Part shown: positions 41,382-51,005 of the stretch, piece after piece
How positions within the stretch are numbered: position 1 is the first letter of the stretch
How the letters are laid out: the number at the start of each line of letters is the position of its first letter
Source of the DNA: Pandoraea thiooxydans
Lineage (GTDB): Bacteria; Pseudomonadota; Gammaproteobacteria; Burkholderiales; Burkholderiaceae
Direction: 5' to 3'
DNA: 64,000 nt
Assembly: GCF_001931675.1 (NCBI RefSeq)
Contig: NZ_CP014839.1
Coordinates: 1,860,001-1,924,000 of the forward strand
The notes under the pieces: model-generated
Told to the model about the DNA's origin: nothing
Seen by the model: only the letters and a program-made list of their open reading frames with translations
The model's database searches: none
Made by a program: the position numbers and the translations under genes

Positions 41382-41783
41382 ATGATCAGATTCGCCAAAT
41401 TTCTGGATAGCCTGATGCTGCTCTACCTAGGTGTTGGAACAGCTCTGTCCGCACGCTCGATCGGCATGGACGCCGATCAGCACACACTGGTCAGTGTGCT
41501 GGGTATTTTATTGGGCGTCGCGGTTATGATGTTGTTCGTATTGCCTTATTATTTTTCACTTACATCTTTAAGCACCTGCACGGCGCGTCGGGTACGACTG
41601 GTTCGTTGGATGCACGGGGTGCTCGTCTTGTTAGCGTTTTTCGGTATGCTGATAGCCATCAGCCGTGATGTCGACTCGCGTCGAGTGTTCCTTCTACTGG
41701 CGACAGTCATCATCGTTTCTGTTGTCAATTTGTTGGCGCTCGCGGACCTGGCAGCGGTGGTCCGGCGCATTCGCTGGCCCTGA
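41382..41783 (+). CDS. Hypothetical four-helix membrane protein
   Basis: A protein of about 133 residues with four hydrophobic segments (LDSLMLLYLGVGTALSA, LVSVLGILLGVAVMMLFVLP, WMHGVLVLLAFFGMLIA, VFLLLATVIIVSVVNLLALA) separated by short charged loops. No family was recognised. The start is uncertain: a TTG at 41370 is in frame 12 bases upstream and no strong ribosome-binding site decides. It follows the lipoprotein gene by about 100 bases on the same strand. Confidence 0.6.
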   Translation: MIRFAKFLDSLMLLYLGVGTALSARSIGMDADQHTLVSVLGILLGVAVMMLFVLPYYFSLTSLSTCTARRVRLVRWMHGVLVLLAFFGMLIAISRDVDSRRVFLLLATVIIVSVVNLLALADLAAVVRRIRWP

Positions 41784-41992
41784 AAATTCCACTATATGAT
41801 GCGGCATCCCCCGATCTGCCTGGCATTTTCGCAGGAAAATCGAAGACATGACAAAACCGAGTGGCAATAAAACCACGTGTGATCGGCTATGGTGGCCAAA
41901 TAATAGGGCGCTTACGATTCGAAACGACGCGCACGGCGTCATTTCCTTCGGAGCAATCGTCAAGTCTGGTGTATGCGGGTCGGTCGACATGA
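41784..41992. other. Spacer before the IS256 remnant
   Basis: About 210 bases with no gene or clear signal. The right end of the decayed IS256 element presumably lies in the last 50 bases, but its inverted repeat was not identified. Confidence 0.4.
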
Positions 41993-43275
41993 TCAGGCGG
42001 CCAGCGCTTGAGGAGCCGGCGTGCTTTCAATCACCGGTGTTCCGTCCTTGAAGGGGATGCCCTTCATGAGCGGGTCGATCTTGTCGGCGCCGCGAATTTT
42101 CTTCCACGACCTCTCAGCCGCTTCGATCCAGCTTGAACGCCATGCTAAGGAACGTCGCACCAGACAGACAGTTACGCGTGCGGCTCGTACGATGGCACAC
42201 CGTCGCGAACGTCGATTCAATCGGATTCGTGGTCCGCAGTGCTGCCAATGTTCGGCAGGAAAGTCGTAGAACGCGAGCAGCGCGTCGCGGTCTTTCACGA
42301 GCTTCTCAACCGCCTTTGGATACCTGGCTGCGTTGGTGTCGACAAACTGGTTGAACGCGACGATCGCGTCAGCGCGTGTCGCTGCATTCCAGATTTCCCC
42401 GAGCGCCGCCTTGACCTTGCCATGCTGCGATTTGGGCATGACGTTGAGGATGTTTCCGATTCTATGAAACCAGCAGCGCTGGTGACGAACCTGCGGAAAC
42501 ACTTCCTCGAGCGCGGCCATAGCCCCATCGCGCCGTCACCGACAGCCAGCAACGGCGGCGCCTGCAGACCGCGTGCTTTCAGGTCAAGCAGCAGCTCGAC
42601 CCACGACGCTTTCGAGTCGCGATAGCCGTCGCTGAGCGCCACGCGCTCCTTCTCGCCGTTCGGCTTTACACCGATGATCACCAGCAGGCACTGGCCGTCG
42701 GAATCCTCCGCGCGCGCCTGCGTGTAGATGCCGTCGGCCCACCAGTAGATCCAGTTCGCCTTCGACAAATCGCGCTTTTTCCACTGCTCATACTCGTCGA
42801 ACCAGGCGACCTTCAGACGGCTCACGACGCTCGCCGACAGCCCTTTGGCCTGCTCGCCAAGGAGCTCGGACAGCGCGTCGCCCATGTCGCCCGTGGACAC
42901 ACTACGCAGGTACAGCCACGGCAGCGACGACGACACGCGCGGCGACTTGCGTACGTAGGCCGGCACGATCGACGAATTGAACTTGATGCCCGAGTCCGAG
43001 CGGTCGCGCACCCTCGGCACCTGGACCGCCACAGGGCCTACGGCTGTGACGATTTCGCGCTCAGGCAGATAGCCGTTGCGCACCACGGCACGTCGGCCAT
43101 CGATCGTCTTCACATTCGAATATTGCTCGAGCATGGCTGCCAGTTCCGCCTCAATGGCCTTCTGGATGATGAGCCGTGCGCCTTGCTGGATCAGGTCGGC
43201 GAGACCGGTCGAGCCGGTCAATTCCGCTGCTTCTGCTGCTTGACTGCTGTTCGTTTCCTGCGTACGTTTCGCCAT
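41993..43275 (-). pseudogene. Frameshifted IS256-family transposase
   Basis: Homology to a full IS256 (mutator-type) transposase runs from ATG 43275 (MAKRTQETNSSQAAEAAEL) to the stop at 41993 but the frame is broken at least three times. Near 42520 the frame changes after LLAVGDGAMG. Near 42240 one base is missing after EHWQH, where the other frame reads LRTTNPIESTFATV as expected. Near 42140 one extra base restores the frame into IEAAERSWKKIRGADK. The catalytic region is therefore disrupted and the copy should be inactive. Confidence 0.88.
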
Positions 43276-43625
43276 GGTGGTGGAGTTCGATTGGGGAAGT
43301 GTTACCTTGGAAAGCAACATTCTCCTTCAATCACCACCGCCTTCTCTGGCCTCCCTCCCGCGTACACCACTTTCGACGATAACTCTTTCCTTCGTCACTA
43401 CGACCGGAATCATCGATGTCGGAATGCTCGTGTCCGCCCATAACGAAAATGTGGCCGTGATATGCCGCAGCGCAGGCAGACCGACATGACGCGCGATGCA
43501 TGATTAAAAATGAACTCTGTCATTTGTTGGTCACCAAACATGACATGGGCGGTGGGACACAATCTAAGGCCGGCTGCGGCGAAGCGATTCAGGTTAGCGC
43601 GCGGAACATCCCGCTGGAGAAGACG
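43276..43625. other. Left flank of IS256 remnant and upstream DNA of zinc-ribbon gene
   Basis: About 350 bases without a supported gene. The first part should include the 5' leader and terminal repeat of the IS256 element. The end carries GGAGA at 43616-43620, the ribosome-binding site for the zinc-ribbon gene. Confidence 0.4.
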
Positions 43626-43877
43626 ATGCTCAAGATACCTGTTGGATTCGTGGTGTGTCCATGTTGCGGCATGGCATTTCCACTGACTGTCACCACTACG
43701 GACGAGGCGCATTTGCGAGCCCACTTGCGGTTGGACGCCCCGGTCAAATGCCCTACCTGCAATCATGCATTTGCCTGCGGCAGTGCAAAATCCTATGTGC
43801 AGGAAGAATTGATCCAGGATGGCACCACGCTTGATTCGTCCAGCAGGGGATGTCTGGACGGGTTGGATAATCACTGA
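43626..43877 (+). CDS. Small zinc-ribbon protein, function unknown
   Basis: An 83-residue protein with two CxxC pairs, VVCPCCGMAFPLTV and VKCPTCNHAF, 30 residues apart, the pattern of a zinc ribbon or DnaK-suppressor-like knuckle. The C-terminal 30 residues are acidic and unstructured in appearance. ATG 43626 lies after CTGGAGA; a frame open further upstream is not needed. It converges with the Crp/Fnr gene. No family name could be assigned. Confidence 0.6.
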   Translation: MLKIPVGFVVCPCCGMAFPLTVTTTDEAHLRAHLRLDAPVKCPTCNHAFACGSAKSYVQEELIQDGTTLDSSSRGCLDGLDNH

Positions 43878-43927
43878 CTGCTTTTCGATGGATCGCGAGT
43901 TGCCTCGCCCTGTTGATGCATGCCCCG

Positions 43928-44647
43928 CTAACTCGCGATCTTGCTTGGAAGAAGCCGGTTGTACTCGTTCTTCACCACCGCATAACATTCACAGGTGCGC
44001 CTCTCCAGGCCAGGACGATCCAGCACGGCAATGTGACCTCGAACATAGCTGATCAGCCCGGCCCGTTGCAATTTCAGCGCCGCCTCCGTCACGCCCTCCC
44101 GACGAACGCCAAGCATGTTCGCGATCAATTCCTGGGTCATCGTGAGTTCATTTCCCGTGAGGCGGTCCAGACTCAAAAGCAACCACCGGCATAGCTGCTG
44201 ATCCAGAGAATGATGGCGATTACACACCGCCGTTTGCGCCATTTGAGTGATGAGCGCCTGGGTGTAGCGCAGCATAAGACGCATAACCGGGCCAGATCGA
44301 CTGAAATCGTCCTTTATTGTTTGCGCGCTCAGCCTGAAACCCGTTCCCGCACTCTGCACCACCGCGCGGCTGGGGGTGGACCCACCGCCCATGAACAGCG
44401 CAATGCCTATCACGCCTTCGCTACCGACAACGGCAATCTCGGCCGAAGCACTGTTTTCCATGACATACAGCAAGGAGACGATGGCGGTGGTCGGAAAATA
44501 AACGTGGCTCAGCGTGCCACCCGACTCATATATCACTTTTCCCAGCGGCAATTGAACCAGTTCGAGCTGCGGTAGCCAGCGTTGCCATGGCTCGTCGGGC
44601 AGGGCGGCAAGCAGATGATTCTGTCTCGGGTCCGGGGAAACAGTCAT
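43928..44647 (-). CDS. Crp/Fnr-family transcriptional regulator (paralogue 1)
   Basis: A 239-residue protein with an N-terminal cyclic-nucleotide-binding-type beta-roll (LPLGKVIYESGGTLSHVYFP, VVGSEGVIGIALFMGG), a dimerisation helix and a C-terminal winged helix with IANMLGVRREGVTEAA as recognition region. The N-terminal cysteine cluster of Fnr is absent, so it is not an Fnr-type oxygen sensor. It is strongly similar to the regulator at 62529-63248. A perfect TGTACG palindrome lies 222 bases upstream, between it and the divergent polymer cluster. Confidence 0.92.
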   Translation of the reverse strand: MTVSPDPRQNHLLAALPDEPWQRWLPQLELVQLPLGKVIYESGGTLSHVYFPTTAIVSLLYVMENSASAEIAVVGSEGVIGIALFMGGGSTPSRAVVQSAGTGFRLSAQTIKDDFSRSGPVMRLMLRYTQALITQMAQTAVCNRHHSLDQQLCRWLLLSLDRLTGNELTMTQELIANMLGVRREGVTEAALKLQRAGLISYVRGHIAVLDRPGLERRTCECYAVVKNEYNRLLPSKIAS

Positions 44648-45040
44648 GGCAGGCTCTCAAGCTGGACGAAGTTCAGCGCCAAGAAAAGCCGCTCGAACGC
44701 ATCGCGTCGGAGGCAGCCGTGCATGGCGCATGATCGCATTGTGCCGCGCTCCGTGGCATATGGCATACGCGGAATTACCCTATCGGGACATCTATCGGGA
44801 GCGTGTTTCGAGAACATGACTCTGATGCGCACTCAACATAGCGGTATGCGTAGAGGCCTCGGTGCCAATGTACGCTGCCGTACAGACAATGTGATGGCGG
44901 GCGTTTAGCCTCCACACCTTGCCACACCGCATGTCAAAAATATCAATTTCGGCATTATCGAATCGGATTCTCATGCAACTATTTAGGATATATAACTATA
45001 AAAAAAGTCAGCCAGATCATTTGGCGCCGGAGCGTAATCT
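44648..45040. other. Divergent intergenic region between Crp/Fnr paralogue 1 and the polymer cluster
   Basis: About 390 bases with no gene. It contains the palindrome at 44869-44884 and, closer to the glycosyltransferase, an AT-rich stretch (TTTAGGATATATAACTAT around 44984-45000) that could supply a -10 element. Confidence 0.5.
44869..44884. promoter_or_regulatory. TGTACG-N4-CGTACA palindrome, site 3 (perfect)
   Basis: TGTACG-CTGC-CGTACA, a perfect 16-bp palindrome flanked by AA and GACAA, lies 157 bases before the glycosyltransferase start and 222 bases before the Crp/Fnr start. It could control both directions. Confidence 0.7.
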
Positions 45041-46726
45041 ATGGACCTTATGAAAATCCCGGATTATGTCCGACGAAAATTCCTGGTGTTACGCGGCTTT
45101 TCTCGTGTAGCCGTCACGCTTGGAGGCGTCAATATCATCCTGGTTCTCGCCGGAGTGCTTGGGTTGCCGGTGAATTCCTCCGCACTGAGTCATCAGATGT
45201 TCCTGTCCGCGTCATCGGAAGCACAGAGTTCGCGCTTGACGACCGGCGGTGAGGTTGCTGGGGTGGGCATTGGAGCTGCATCGCAGAAAGAGAGTCAGCC
45301 GACGCACAGTGCCGCCCAGGCGATATCGCCGGATAGCGGCAAGCCGCGCGAGCTCAGGCCCACCGCCGCCGGGCCATCGGAAAATGCGGGGATCAGCACG
45401 CACGCGGCGTCGGCAAGCGAGACCCGCAGGCAATCCAGAGGTTGGCTGGCTATTACGAGGCATTCCGTTGCCTCGGGCATGACGACGGCGCTGTTTGGGA
45501 TTGTCTTGATCATGACAGCTTATGCCTTGCGGCACATGCTGTTCACGCTCAGCCGGCTGTTCGGCAAGCAACGGCATCCGTACATCGACATCGACGACGC
45601 GCCGTGGCCGATGATCACGGTGTTCATCGCCGCCCACAATGAAGAAAATGTCATTGCCGGATGTATGGACGCATTGCTCAACACGAGTTACCCGATCGAC
45701 CGCCTGAAAATCGTTCCGGTCAACGATCGCTCCGTGGATGGCACGCGCGTCATTATCGACGATTATGTCGCGCGACATCCGGGCCGCATCATACCGTTTC
45801 ATCGCGCGGATGGAAAAGCCGGCAAGGCTGCAGCGCTCAAGGATGCGTTGGCTTATGCCGAAGGCGATATCGCGATCATTTTCGATGCGGACTATGTGCC
45901 GGGACGCGGCTTGTTGCGGCAACTGGTGGCTCCTTTCTTCGATCCCGAAGTCGGCGCCGTGATGGGCCGCGTGGTGCCGATGAATGTCGGCACCAACCTG
46001 CTCACCCGGATGCTTGATCTCGAGCGATCGGGGGGGTATCAGGTCGACCAGCAAGCGCGCATGAACTTGAAACTGGTTCCCCAATATGGCGGCACTGTCG
46101 GTGGCGTGCGCCTGTCCGCGGTCAACGCCGTGGGCGGGTGGCATGACGATGTATTGGCCGAAGACACCGACATCACTTACCGACTCTTGCTCAACGGCTG
46201 GAAGACGATTTATACGAATCGCTCCGAATGCTATGAGGAAGTGCCGGAAGATTGGCGCGTGCGCATCAAACAGATCAAGCGTTGGGCCAAAGGGCACAAC
46301 CAGGTACTGGCGCGATATTGGTATCAGTTTTTAACGAGCCCCTATCTGAGTTGGCGTGAACGCATCGACGGCATGTTGCTGCTGCTGGTCTTTGTCATGC
46401 CTCCGCTTCTTTTGCTCGGCTGGATACTCGCGCTCTGCCTGTATTTTCTCGATGCCGGAGATCTTTTGACAAAATTGATACCGATATTTGCCTTGATGGC
46501 TTATGGCACGATGGGAAATTTCGCTGCTTTCTTCCAGATTGTCATTGCCGTATTGCTTGACGGAAATCGACGCCGGCTGCGCCTGCTGCCTTTTAATCTG
46601 CTTGGATTTTTCGTTAATCTGTTTGCGATCTCTTCGTCCGTTTTCAGTTTGACGATCGATTACGTTTTCAAGCGAGACATGGTCTGGGAGAAAACCGTGC
46701 GGTACCGCAAGCCGGGGGTCGAATGA
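45041..46726 (+). CDS. Processive family 2 glycosyltransferase, polysaccharide synthase
   Basis: A 561-residue inner-membrane GT2 of the chitin/hyaluronan/PgaC type. One helix (about 22-42) is followed by a low-complexity Ser/Ala/Gly-rich stretch (45-145), a second helix (148-166), and the catalytic domain with FIAAHNEENVIAGCMDALL, VNDRS near 227, DADYV near 283, AEDTDI near 372 and the processivity motif QIKRW near 410. Four or five C-terminal helices complete a channel. It heads a six-gene run with 4-bp overlaps. The long periplasmic-type linker near the N terminus is unusual. Confidence 0.9.
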   Translation: MDLMKIPDYVRRKFLVLRGFSRVAVTLGGVNIILVLAGVLGLPVNSSALSHQMFLSASSEAQSSRLTTGGEVAGVGIGAASQKESQPTHSAAQAISPDSGKPRELRPTAAGPSENAGISTHAASASETRRQSRGWLAITRHSVASGMTTALFGIVLIMTAYALRHMLFTLSRLFGKQRHPYIDIDDAPWPMITVFIAAHNEENVIAGCMDALLNTSYPIDRLKIVPVNDRSVDGTRVIIDDYVARHPGRIIPFHRADGKAGKAAALKDALAYAEGDIAIIFDADYVPGRGLLRQLVAPFFDPEVGAVMGRVVPMNVGTNLLTRMLDLERSGGYQVDQQARMNLKLVPQYGGTVGGVRLSAVNAVGGWHDDVLAEDTDITYRLLLNGWKTIYTNRSECYEEVPEDWRVRIKQIKRWAKGHNQVLARYWYQFLTSPYLSWRERIDGMLLLLVFVMPPLLLLGWILALCLYFLDAGDLLTKLIPIFALMAYGTMGNFAAFFQIVIAVLLDGNRRRLRLLPFNLLGFFVNLFAISSSVFSLTIDYVFKRDMVWEKTVRYRKPGVE

Positions 46727-47763
46727 ACCTCGCCTGGCTTTACTTCGTCGCATTCGGAACGACCTGCCTGGCGCTGATGTGGCTGGCATTTCATCCCGCG
46801 TGGCAAGAATGGCGAACACCGACTGACCGCACGCCGCTGGCGGTTTTCCCCAATTACACCAGCGACATCGATCACTTCGCGGAAAAATTTCGTGGTGTCG
46901 CGCTGTCCAATATCGCCGGAGAAATCCTGGCGGCCCATGAAACTTTCGAACACGTACCGGAAGATCTTAACGAAATGAATTGGGCGCTCGCGCGGCGTCC
47001 GTTGATCGCATACGACTCGATCAAGACGGCGGGGCCCGTCCGATGCAAGCCGCCGTTATTTGTCCAGGGTGGCATCGAGGCTTCGAGCGGCGACAGTTTT
47101 ACCGCGCTGTTTGCCCAGGGCAGCATCAGATTGGGGCCAGATAGCGAGGTGCTTGAATGGGCTTATGCCGATGATGTCATTTATCTCGGCGAAGGAAGTT
47201 GCGCGTTGCGCCGCATATCCTCCGCGACTGCTGTCGAGTTGGACAAGCGGTGCTGCTTCGAGCGAATCAGCGCGCCCGTGGTGCGCTTCGGCGTTGCACC
47301 CGACGGTGTCCCAGGCACACGAAGACCGGCGCCGGTTGAGGCATCGTTCGACGATTTGCCCAATGTGATTCGCCGCGGCGACTCGGTTCATATGGTCAGG
47401 GGCAACTGTGAATTACCGGACGGAAAAATTTATCGGGGATCGCTGATTGTGACCGGGCGTCTTTTGATTGGTGCATGGGTGGAAATCGATGGAGACATCA
47501 AGGGCAGGAAGGACATCACGGTGGGCGCGCATGCGCGAATTCTGGGGTCTCTGATCAGCGAGAAACAAATTCAGGTGCGCCATGAAGCGTTCGTCGAAGG
47601 ACCGGTCATCTCGGAGACCATTGTTTATCTTGGTGTACGGGCCAAGTTGGGGACATCGGCATCGCCAACCACGATTAGCGCGGGAAATATTTTTGCCGAA
47701 GCCGGCGCCATCGCGCATGGCACGGTATGGGCGAGGGATTTAGGAGTGGTATGGTCAATATGA
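46723..47763 (+). CDS. Membrane-anchored bactofilin-like (polymer-forming) protein
   Basis: A 346-residue protein with one N-terminal helix (LYFVAFGTTCLALMWLAF) and a C-terminal right-handed beta-helix-like region rich in short repeats, such as GSLIVTGRLLIGAWVEIDGDI, DITVGAHARILGSLI and KQIQVRHEAFVEGPVI, as in bactofilins. Two further similar strands lie near residue 120-150 (GSIRLGPDSEVLEWAYADD). It overlaps the synthase by four bases. A scaffold that positions the synthase and exporter is the likely role (inference). Confidence 0.75.
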   Translation: MNLAWLYFVAFGTTCLALMWLAFHPAWQEWRTPTDRTPLAVFPNYTSDIDHFAEKFRGVALSNIAGEILAAHETFEHVPEDLNEMNWALARRPLIAYDSIKTAGPVRCKPPLFVQGGIEASSGDSFTALFAQGSIRLGPDSEVLEWAYADDVIYLGEGSCALRRISSATAVELDKRCCFERISAPVVRFGVAPDGVPGTRRPAPVEASFDDLPNVIRRGDSVHMVRGNCELPDGKIYRGSLIVTGRLLIGAWVEIDGDIKGRKDITVGAHARILGSLISEKQIQVRHEAFVEGPVISETIVYLGVRAKLGTSASPTTISAGNIFAEAGAIAHGTVWARDLGVVWSI

Positions 47764-48743
47764 GCGTTGCAAGACTTTGCGGTTATCTGGTATTGCCGAT
47801 TGCGCTTGCCTTTTCAATGCCTTGCCATGCGCAGCCATCGAAGCTGCAACTGGCCGGTTACGCCGATCCGCAAGGGGCGATTTCGATTCAATATAACGGC
47901 GACACCATAGACCCGTATTTCGCGCTGCAAGCGCTTCTGCTGGCACGCGAAAACGGGCTCGACATTTCTCCCTATGCGAGACAATGGGCTGATTGGCTGG
48001 TTCAGCGGCAAAAGCCGGATGGCACCTTCGACCGCTACTGTCGTCGCGGTCCGGTATGGGCGCCCTGCAAGACCGCCGATGCCGACGACGCGCTGGTGGC
48101 CCTCTGGCTGAAGTTTCTGGACACCATGCCGGCAGAACTCAAAAAGAATCCGGTTTGGCAGCGAAGCTATCAAAAAAGCGTTGCCACGTTGAGTCACCTC
48201 ATCGATCCGGTGCGAGGCATCTACTTGGTGTCCCCCGTCTATCAACACGGGCTGTTCATGGATAACCTGGAAGTTTTGTCCTATCGTCCGAAGCCGGGCG
48301 GCGGCACCGCATTGCTGGATACAAAAAAGCTTGCGCGCAATATTCACACGATATTCTGGGACAAGCAGGCGCGGCATTTCCTGGTGTCCACCCAGTCGGG
48401 ACAGGATGCGATTGCCCGGACTTTTTATCCTGACGATATCGCGCAATTGTTTCCGCTGCTGTTCAAGTTCGACCACCTGCCCACAGATCCACATACCTAT
48501 TATGAGCAATGGATGCATCAGTATCGTGCGGCATGGCTCATGCAATCCCATGCCGACTTTTCCTGGGGCCTGGTGGCGGTCGTCGCGCTGGATCACGGCG
48601 ATCCCACCTCTGCAAGCTGCTGGCTCCGGGAGACGCGCGCGGCTCGGAATACCTCGCATTGGATCGTGACCGACGAAGTGGCGCGGCAGATCCTGGCCCA
48701 CAAGGGTGTTACGGCAGCCGGGCCGGAGGTTAGCTGTCAATGA
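47751..48743 (+). CDS. Exported alpha/alpha-barrel-like protein in polymer cluster
   Basis: A 330-residue protein with a signal peptide (LPIALAFSMPCHAQ). The mature part reads like an (alpha/alpha)-toroid fold: LQALLLARENGLDISPYARQWADWLV with QKPDGTFDRYCR, DADDALVALWLKFLDTMP, and later LFPLLFKFDHLPTDPHTYYEQW. This is the fold of several glycoside hydrolases and polysaccharide lyases, so it may trim the polymer in the periplasm. The start at 47751 lies four bases after AGGAG; ATG 47760, which overlaps the previous stop, is also possible. No definite family was recognised. Confidence 0.75.
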   Translation: MVNMSVARLCGYLVLPIALAFSMPCHAQPSKLQLAGYADPQGAISIQYNGDTIDPYFALQALLLARENGLDISPYARQWADWLVQRQKPDGTFDRYCRRGPVWAPCKTADADDALVALWLKFLDTMPAELKKNPVWQRSYQKSVATLSHLIDPVRGIYLVSPVYQHGLFMDNLEVLSYRPKPGGGTALLDTKKLARNIHTIFWDKQARHFLVSTQSGQDAIARTFYPDDIAQLFPLLFKFDHLPTDPHTYYEQWMHQYRAAWLMQSHADFSWGLVAVVALDHGDPTSASCWLRETRAARNTSHWIVTDEVARQILAHKGVTAAGPEVSCQ

Positions 48744-50086
48744 CCCGTTCCCTGCGCGTCATGCTCGATGTCTCGCAAGCCGAATATGCTGGCGATAACA
48801 ACCGTCGTTTGCCATCGCATACGCCGCCCTCATTCGATTTCAATAGGCCTGTCGTGTCCAAAAAAACTTATCTGGCTTGCATCGGGACCCGCCCGGAAAT
48901 CATCAAAATGGCACCGGTGTATCGGGAATTCAAAGCGCGCGGCCATCAGGTACTGGTGGTTCATACGGGCCAGCATGGTGCTATCGCCGAGGCGCTGTAT
49001 GCGTTTTTCGATATGCCGCCCGATATCACTATTGATCTGCAGCGCAAATCGTCATCACTGACGGATCTGACCGCGGCGCTGCTCCATGGCATTGATGACG
49101 CCGTCGAGCGGCTCCGGCCGGACGCGCTGATGGTGCAGGGCGATACCACCTCCGCACTGGTCGGCGCGCTGGTCGGTTATTACCATGACAAGTCCGTGAT
49201 ACACATCGAGGCCGGTTTGCGCACCCATGAGCGCGAGCCTTTTCCCGAGGAGAAAAATCGCGAATTGATCGGTCGTCTGGCCAGTTGGCATTTTCCGCCA
49301 ACGCAGCAGGCCAGCCTCAATTTGCAGAATGAAGGAGTCGATCGCGCTGGCGTTTTCGAAGTGGGTAATACCGTCATTGACGCCGCGCTGTGGGCGCACG
49401 AGCGCATCAAACATTCGCCGCTCGAGCGCAATGCGGTGACGCCGGCCGACTTGCTTGAGTTCGAAGCCCGCTATCCGAGCCATCGATTGATCCTCGTCAC
49501 CGCTCACCGGCGGGAAAACTGGGGCCAACCAATCCGCAATATCGCTCATGCCGTCGCGCGCGTCATTGAAGCGCACGGCAAAACGGTGGCGGTATGGCCG
49601 TTACATCCGAATCCGGCAGTGCGGGCCGACGTTGAATCGGTCATGCGGGATCTGCCGCCACAGGTTCGAGCGCGCATCTGCGTGACTGAACCGCTGAGCT
49701 ACCAGGCGTTAATTGCGATGTTGGTCCGTTGCGAGTTCACGCTGACCGACTCCGGCGGTATCCAGGAAGAGGCATCCGCATTCCGTAAGCCCGTACTGAT
49801 TGCCCGCAACAGCACCGAACGTCAGGAACTGGTCGACGCCGGCGGCGCGAAACTGGTGGGCACTGAGGTTGCCGAGATGGTCGAGCAGGCGGGTTTGCTG
49901 TTGACCGACCCGGCCGCCTATCGTCGCATGCAACTCGACAAGAGCCCGTTCGGCGACGGTAAGAGCGCGCAACGCATCGTTGACATTCTGATCGACGCCC
50001 ATGCGACTTTGGAACGGTCTGCTCATTTCATCGTTCCGTCGCCAGAGATGCGGCAAGACAACCAGTCCGGCCGGACTTTGCCGTGA
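48740..50086 (+). CDS. wecB: UDP-N-acetylglucosamine 2-epimerase (non-hydrolysing)
   Basis: Interconverts UDP-GlcNAc and UDP-ManNAc. The family core starts near residue 42 with YLACIGTRPEIIKMAPVYREF and includes VVHTGQHG, VQGDTTSAL, HIEAGLRTHEREPFPEEKNREL, VTAHRRENWGQP and LTDSGGIQEEASAFRKPVL, so the catalytic residues of the E. coli enzyme are present. A 40-residue N-terminal extension and a 25-residue C-terminal tail exceed the usual 370-380. The start overlaps the previous stop; an internal GTG near the core is also possible. It supplies the likely sugar donor of the cluster. Confidence 0.93.
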   Translation: MTRSLRVMLDVSQAEYAGDNNRRLPSHTPPSFDFNRPVVSKKTYLACIGTRPEIIKMAPVYREFKARGHQVLVVHTGQHGAIAEALYAFFDMPPDITIDLQRKSSSLTDLTAALLHGIDDAVERLRPDALMVQGDTTSALVGALVGYYHDKSVIHIEAGLRTHEREPFPEEKNRELIGRLASWHFPPTQQASLNLQNEGVDRAGVFEVGNTVIDAALWAHERIKHSPLERNAVTPADLLEFEARYPSHRLILVTAHRRENWGQPIRNIAHAVARVIEAHGKTVAVWPLHPNPAVRADVESVMRDLPPQVRARICVTEPLSYQALIAMLVRCEFTLTDSGGIQEEASAFRKPVLIARNSTERQELVDAGGAKLVGTEVAEMVEQAGLLLTDPAAYRRMQLDKSPFGDGKSAQRIVDILIDAHATLERSAHFIVPSPEMRQDNQSGRTLP

Positions 50087-50146
50087 TGCAAGCGGGCGCT
50101 GCCGACCGGCACGCCCCGATAACGGGATTTCCATGGGAGAGCAGGC

Positions 50147-50995
50147 GTGGCAACGGAATACTTTATTCTCACCGCAATATTGTCCCTATTCGTCGCATGC
50201 GCGCCTGCTTACGCACAGCAGCAGAATGTGGAGAACCCCAGCGTCGCCAACAAATACGTGCAACCGGTGCCAGTCGATGTCGTGGCACCGCCCATTCGGA
50301 GTCTCGAACTGAGCGCCGGCGCCGAGCACCTGAGCGCGGGTTATGGGAACTGGCTCGATACGACGTTGCGCGGCATCTATGGGATTGGCCCCAATGTGAT
50401 TCAGGCAGAGCTCTCCTCCAAACGCGAATTCGGCCAATTTGGCAACTTTGTCGGCATCGGCGACACCTATACGATCAATCAGGATTGGTATGTCAGCGCC
50501 GCCGTTGGCTTTGGCGATGGCGCGTTCTATTTACCTCGCGAACGTCTTGACGTGTTCATCAACCGCAAGTGGCTGCCAAAGCGCAATCTCGTCAGCTCAA
50601 TCGGTGTCGGCTATTACAACGCTCCGGATGGCCATATCGATCGCAGCCTAAGCCTTGGGGCGGCCTATTATTTCGATCAACCGTGGATCATCCAGGCGGG
50701 CGTGCGTTTCAACCATAGCGATCCGGGAAACATCCCAACGCATCAACAGTTCGTCGCCGTCACTTATGGTCGCGACAAGAAAAATCTGGTGACGGCACGC
50801 TATAGCTGGGGAGGCGAGGGGTATCAGGCAATTTCCCAAACGGCAACGCTGGTCAATTTCCAGAGCAAGGAGATTACTCTCGAATGGCGTCATTGGTTCA
50901 GCAAGAAGTCGGGCTTTCTGGTCAGCGTGGATCACTACCAAAACCCGATTTACGGACGTAACGGCGCATATGTCGGTCTGTTCCATCAATTCTAA
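50147..50995 (+). CDS. YaiO-like outer-membrane beta-barrel protein
   Basis: A 282-residue exported protein. The GTG start at 50147 is chosen because GGGAGAG lies just before it and a signal peptide follows at once (FILTAILSLFVACAPAYAQQQ). The mature chain is a run of alternating polar/hydrophobic strands with many aromatic residues and ends in the outer-membrane signature GAYVGLFHQF with a terminal Phe. It resembles YaiO barrels encoded with GT2 synthases, and would form the outer-membrane exit for the polymer. Confidence 0.8.
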   Translation: MATEYFILTAILSLFVACAPAYAQQQNVENPSVANKYVQPVPVDVVAPPIRSLELSAGAEHLSAGYGNWLDTTLRGIYGIGPNVIQAELSSKREFGQFGNFVGIGDTYTINQDWYVSAAVGFGDGAFYLPRERLDVFINRKWLPKRNLVSSIGVGYYNAPDGHIDRSLSLGAAYYFDQPWIIQAGVRFNHSDPGNIPTHQQFVAVTYGRDKKNLVTARYSWGGEGYQAISQTATLVNFQSKEITLEWRHWFSKKSGFLVSVDHYQNPIYGRNGAYVGLFHQF

Positions 50996-51005
50996 AAATT
51001 TCACA

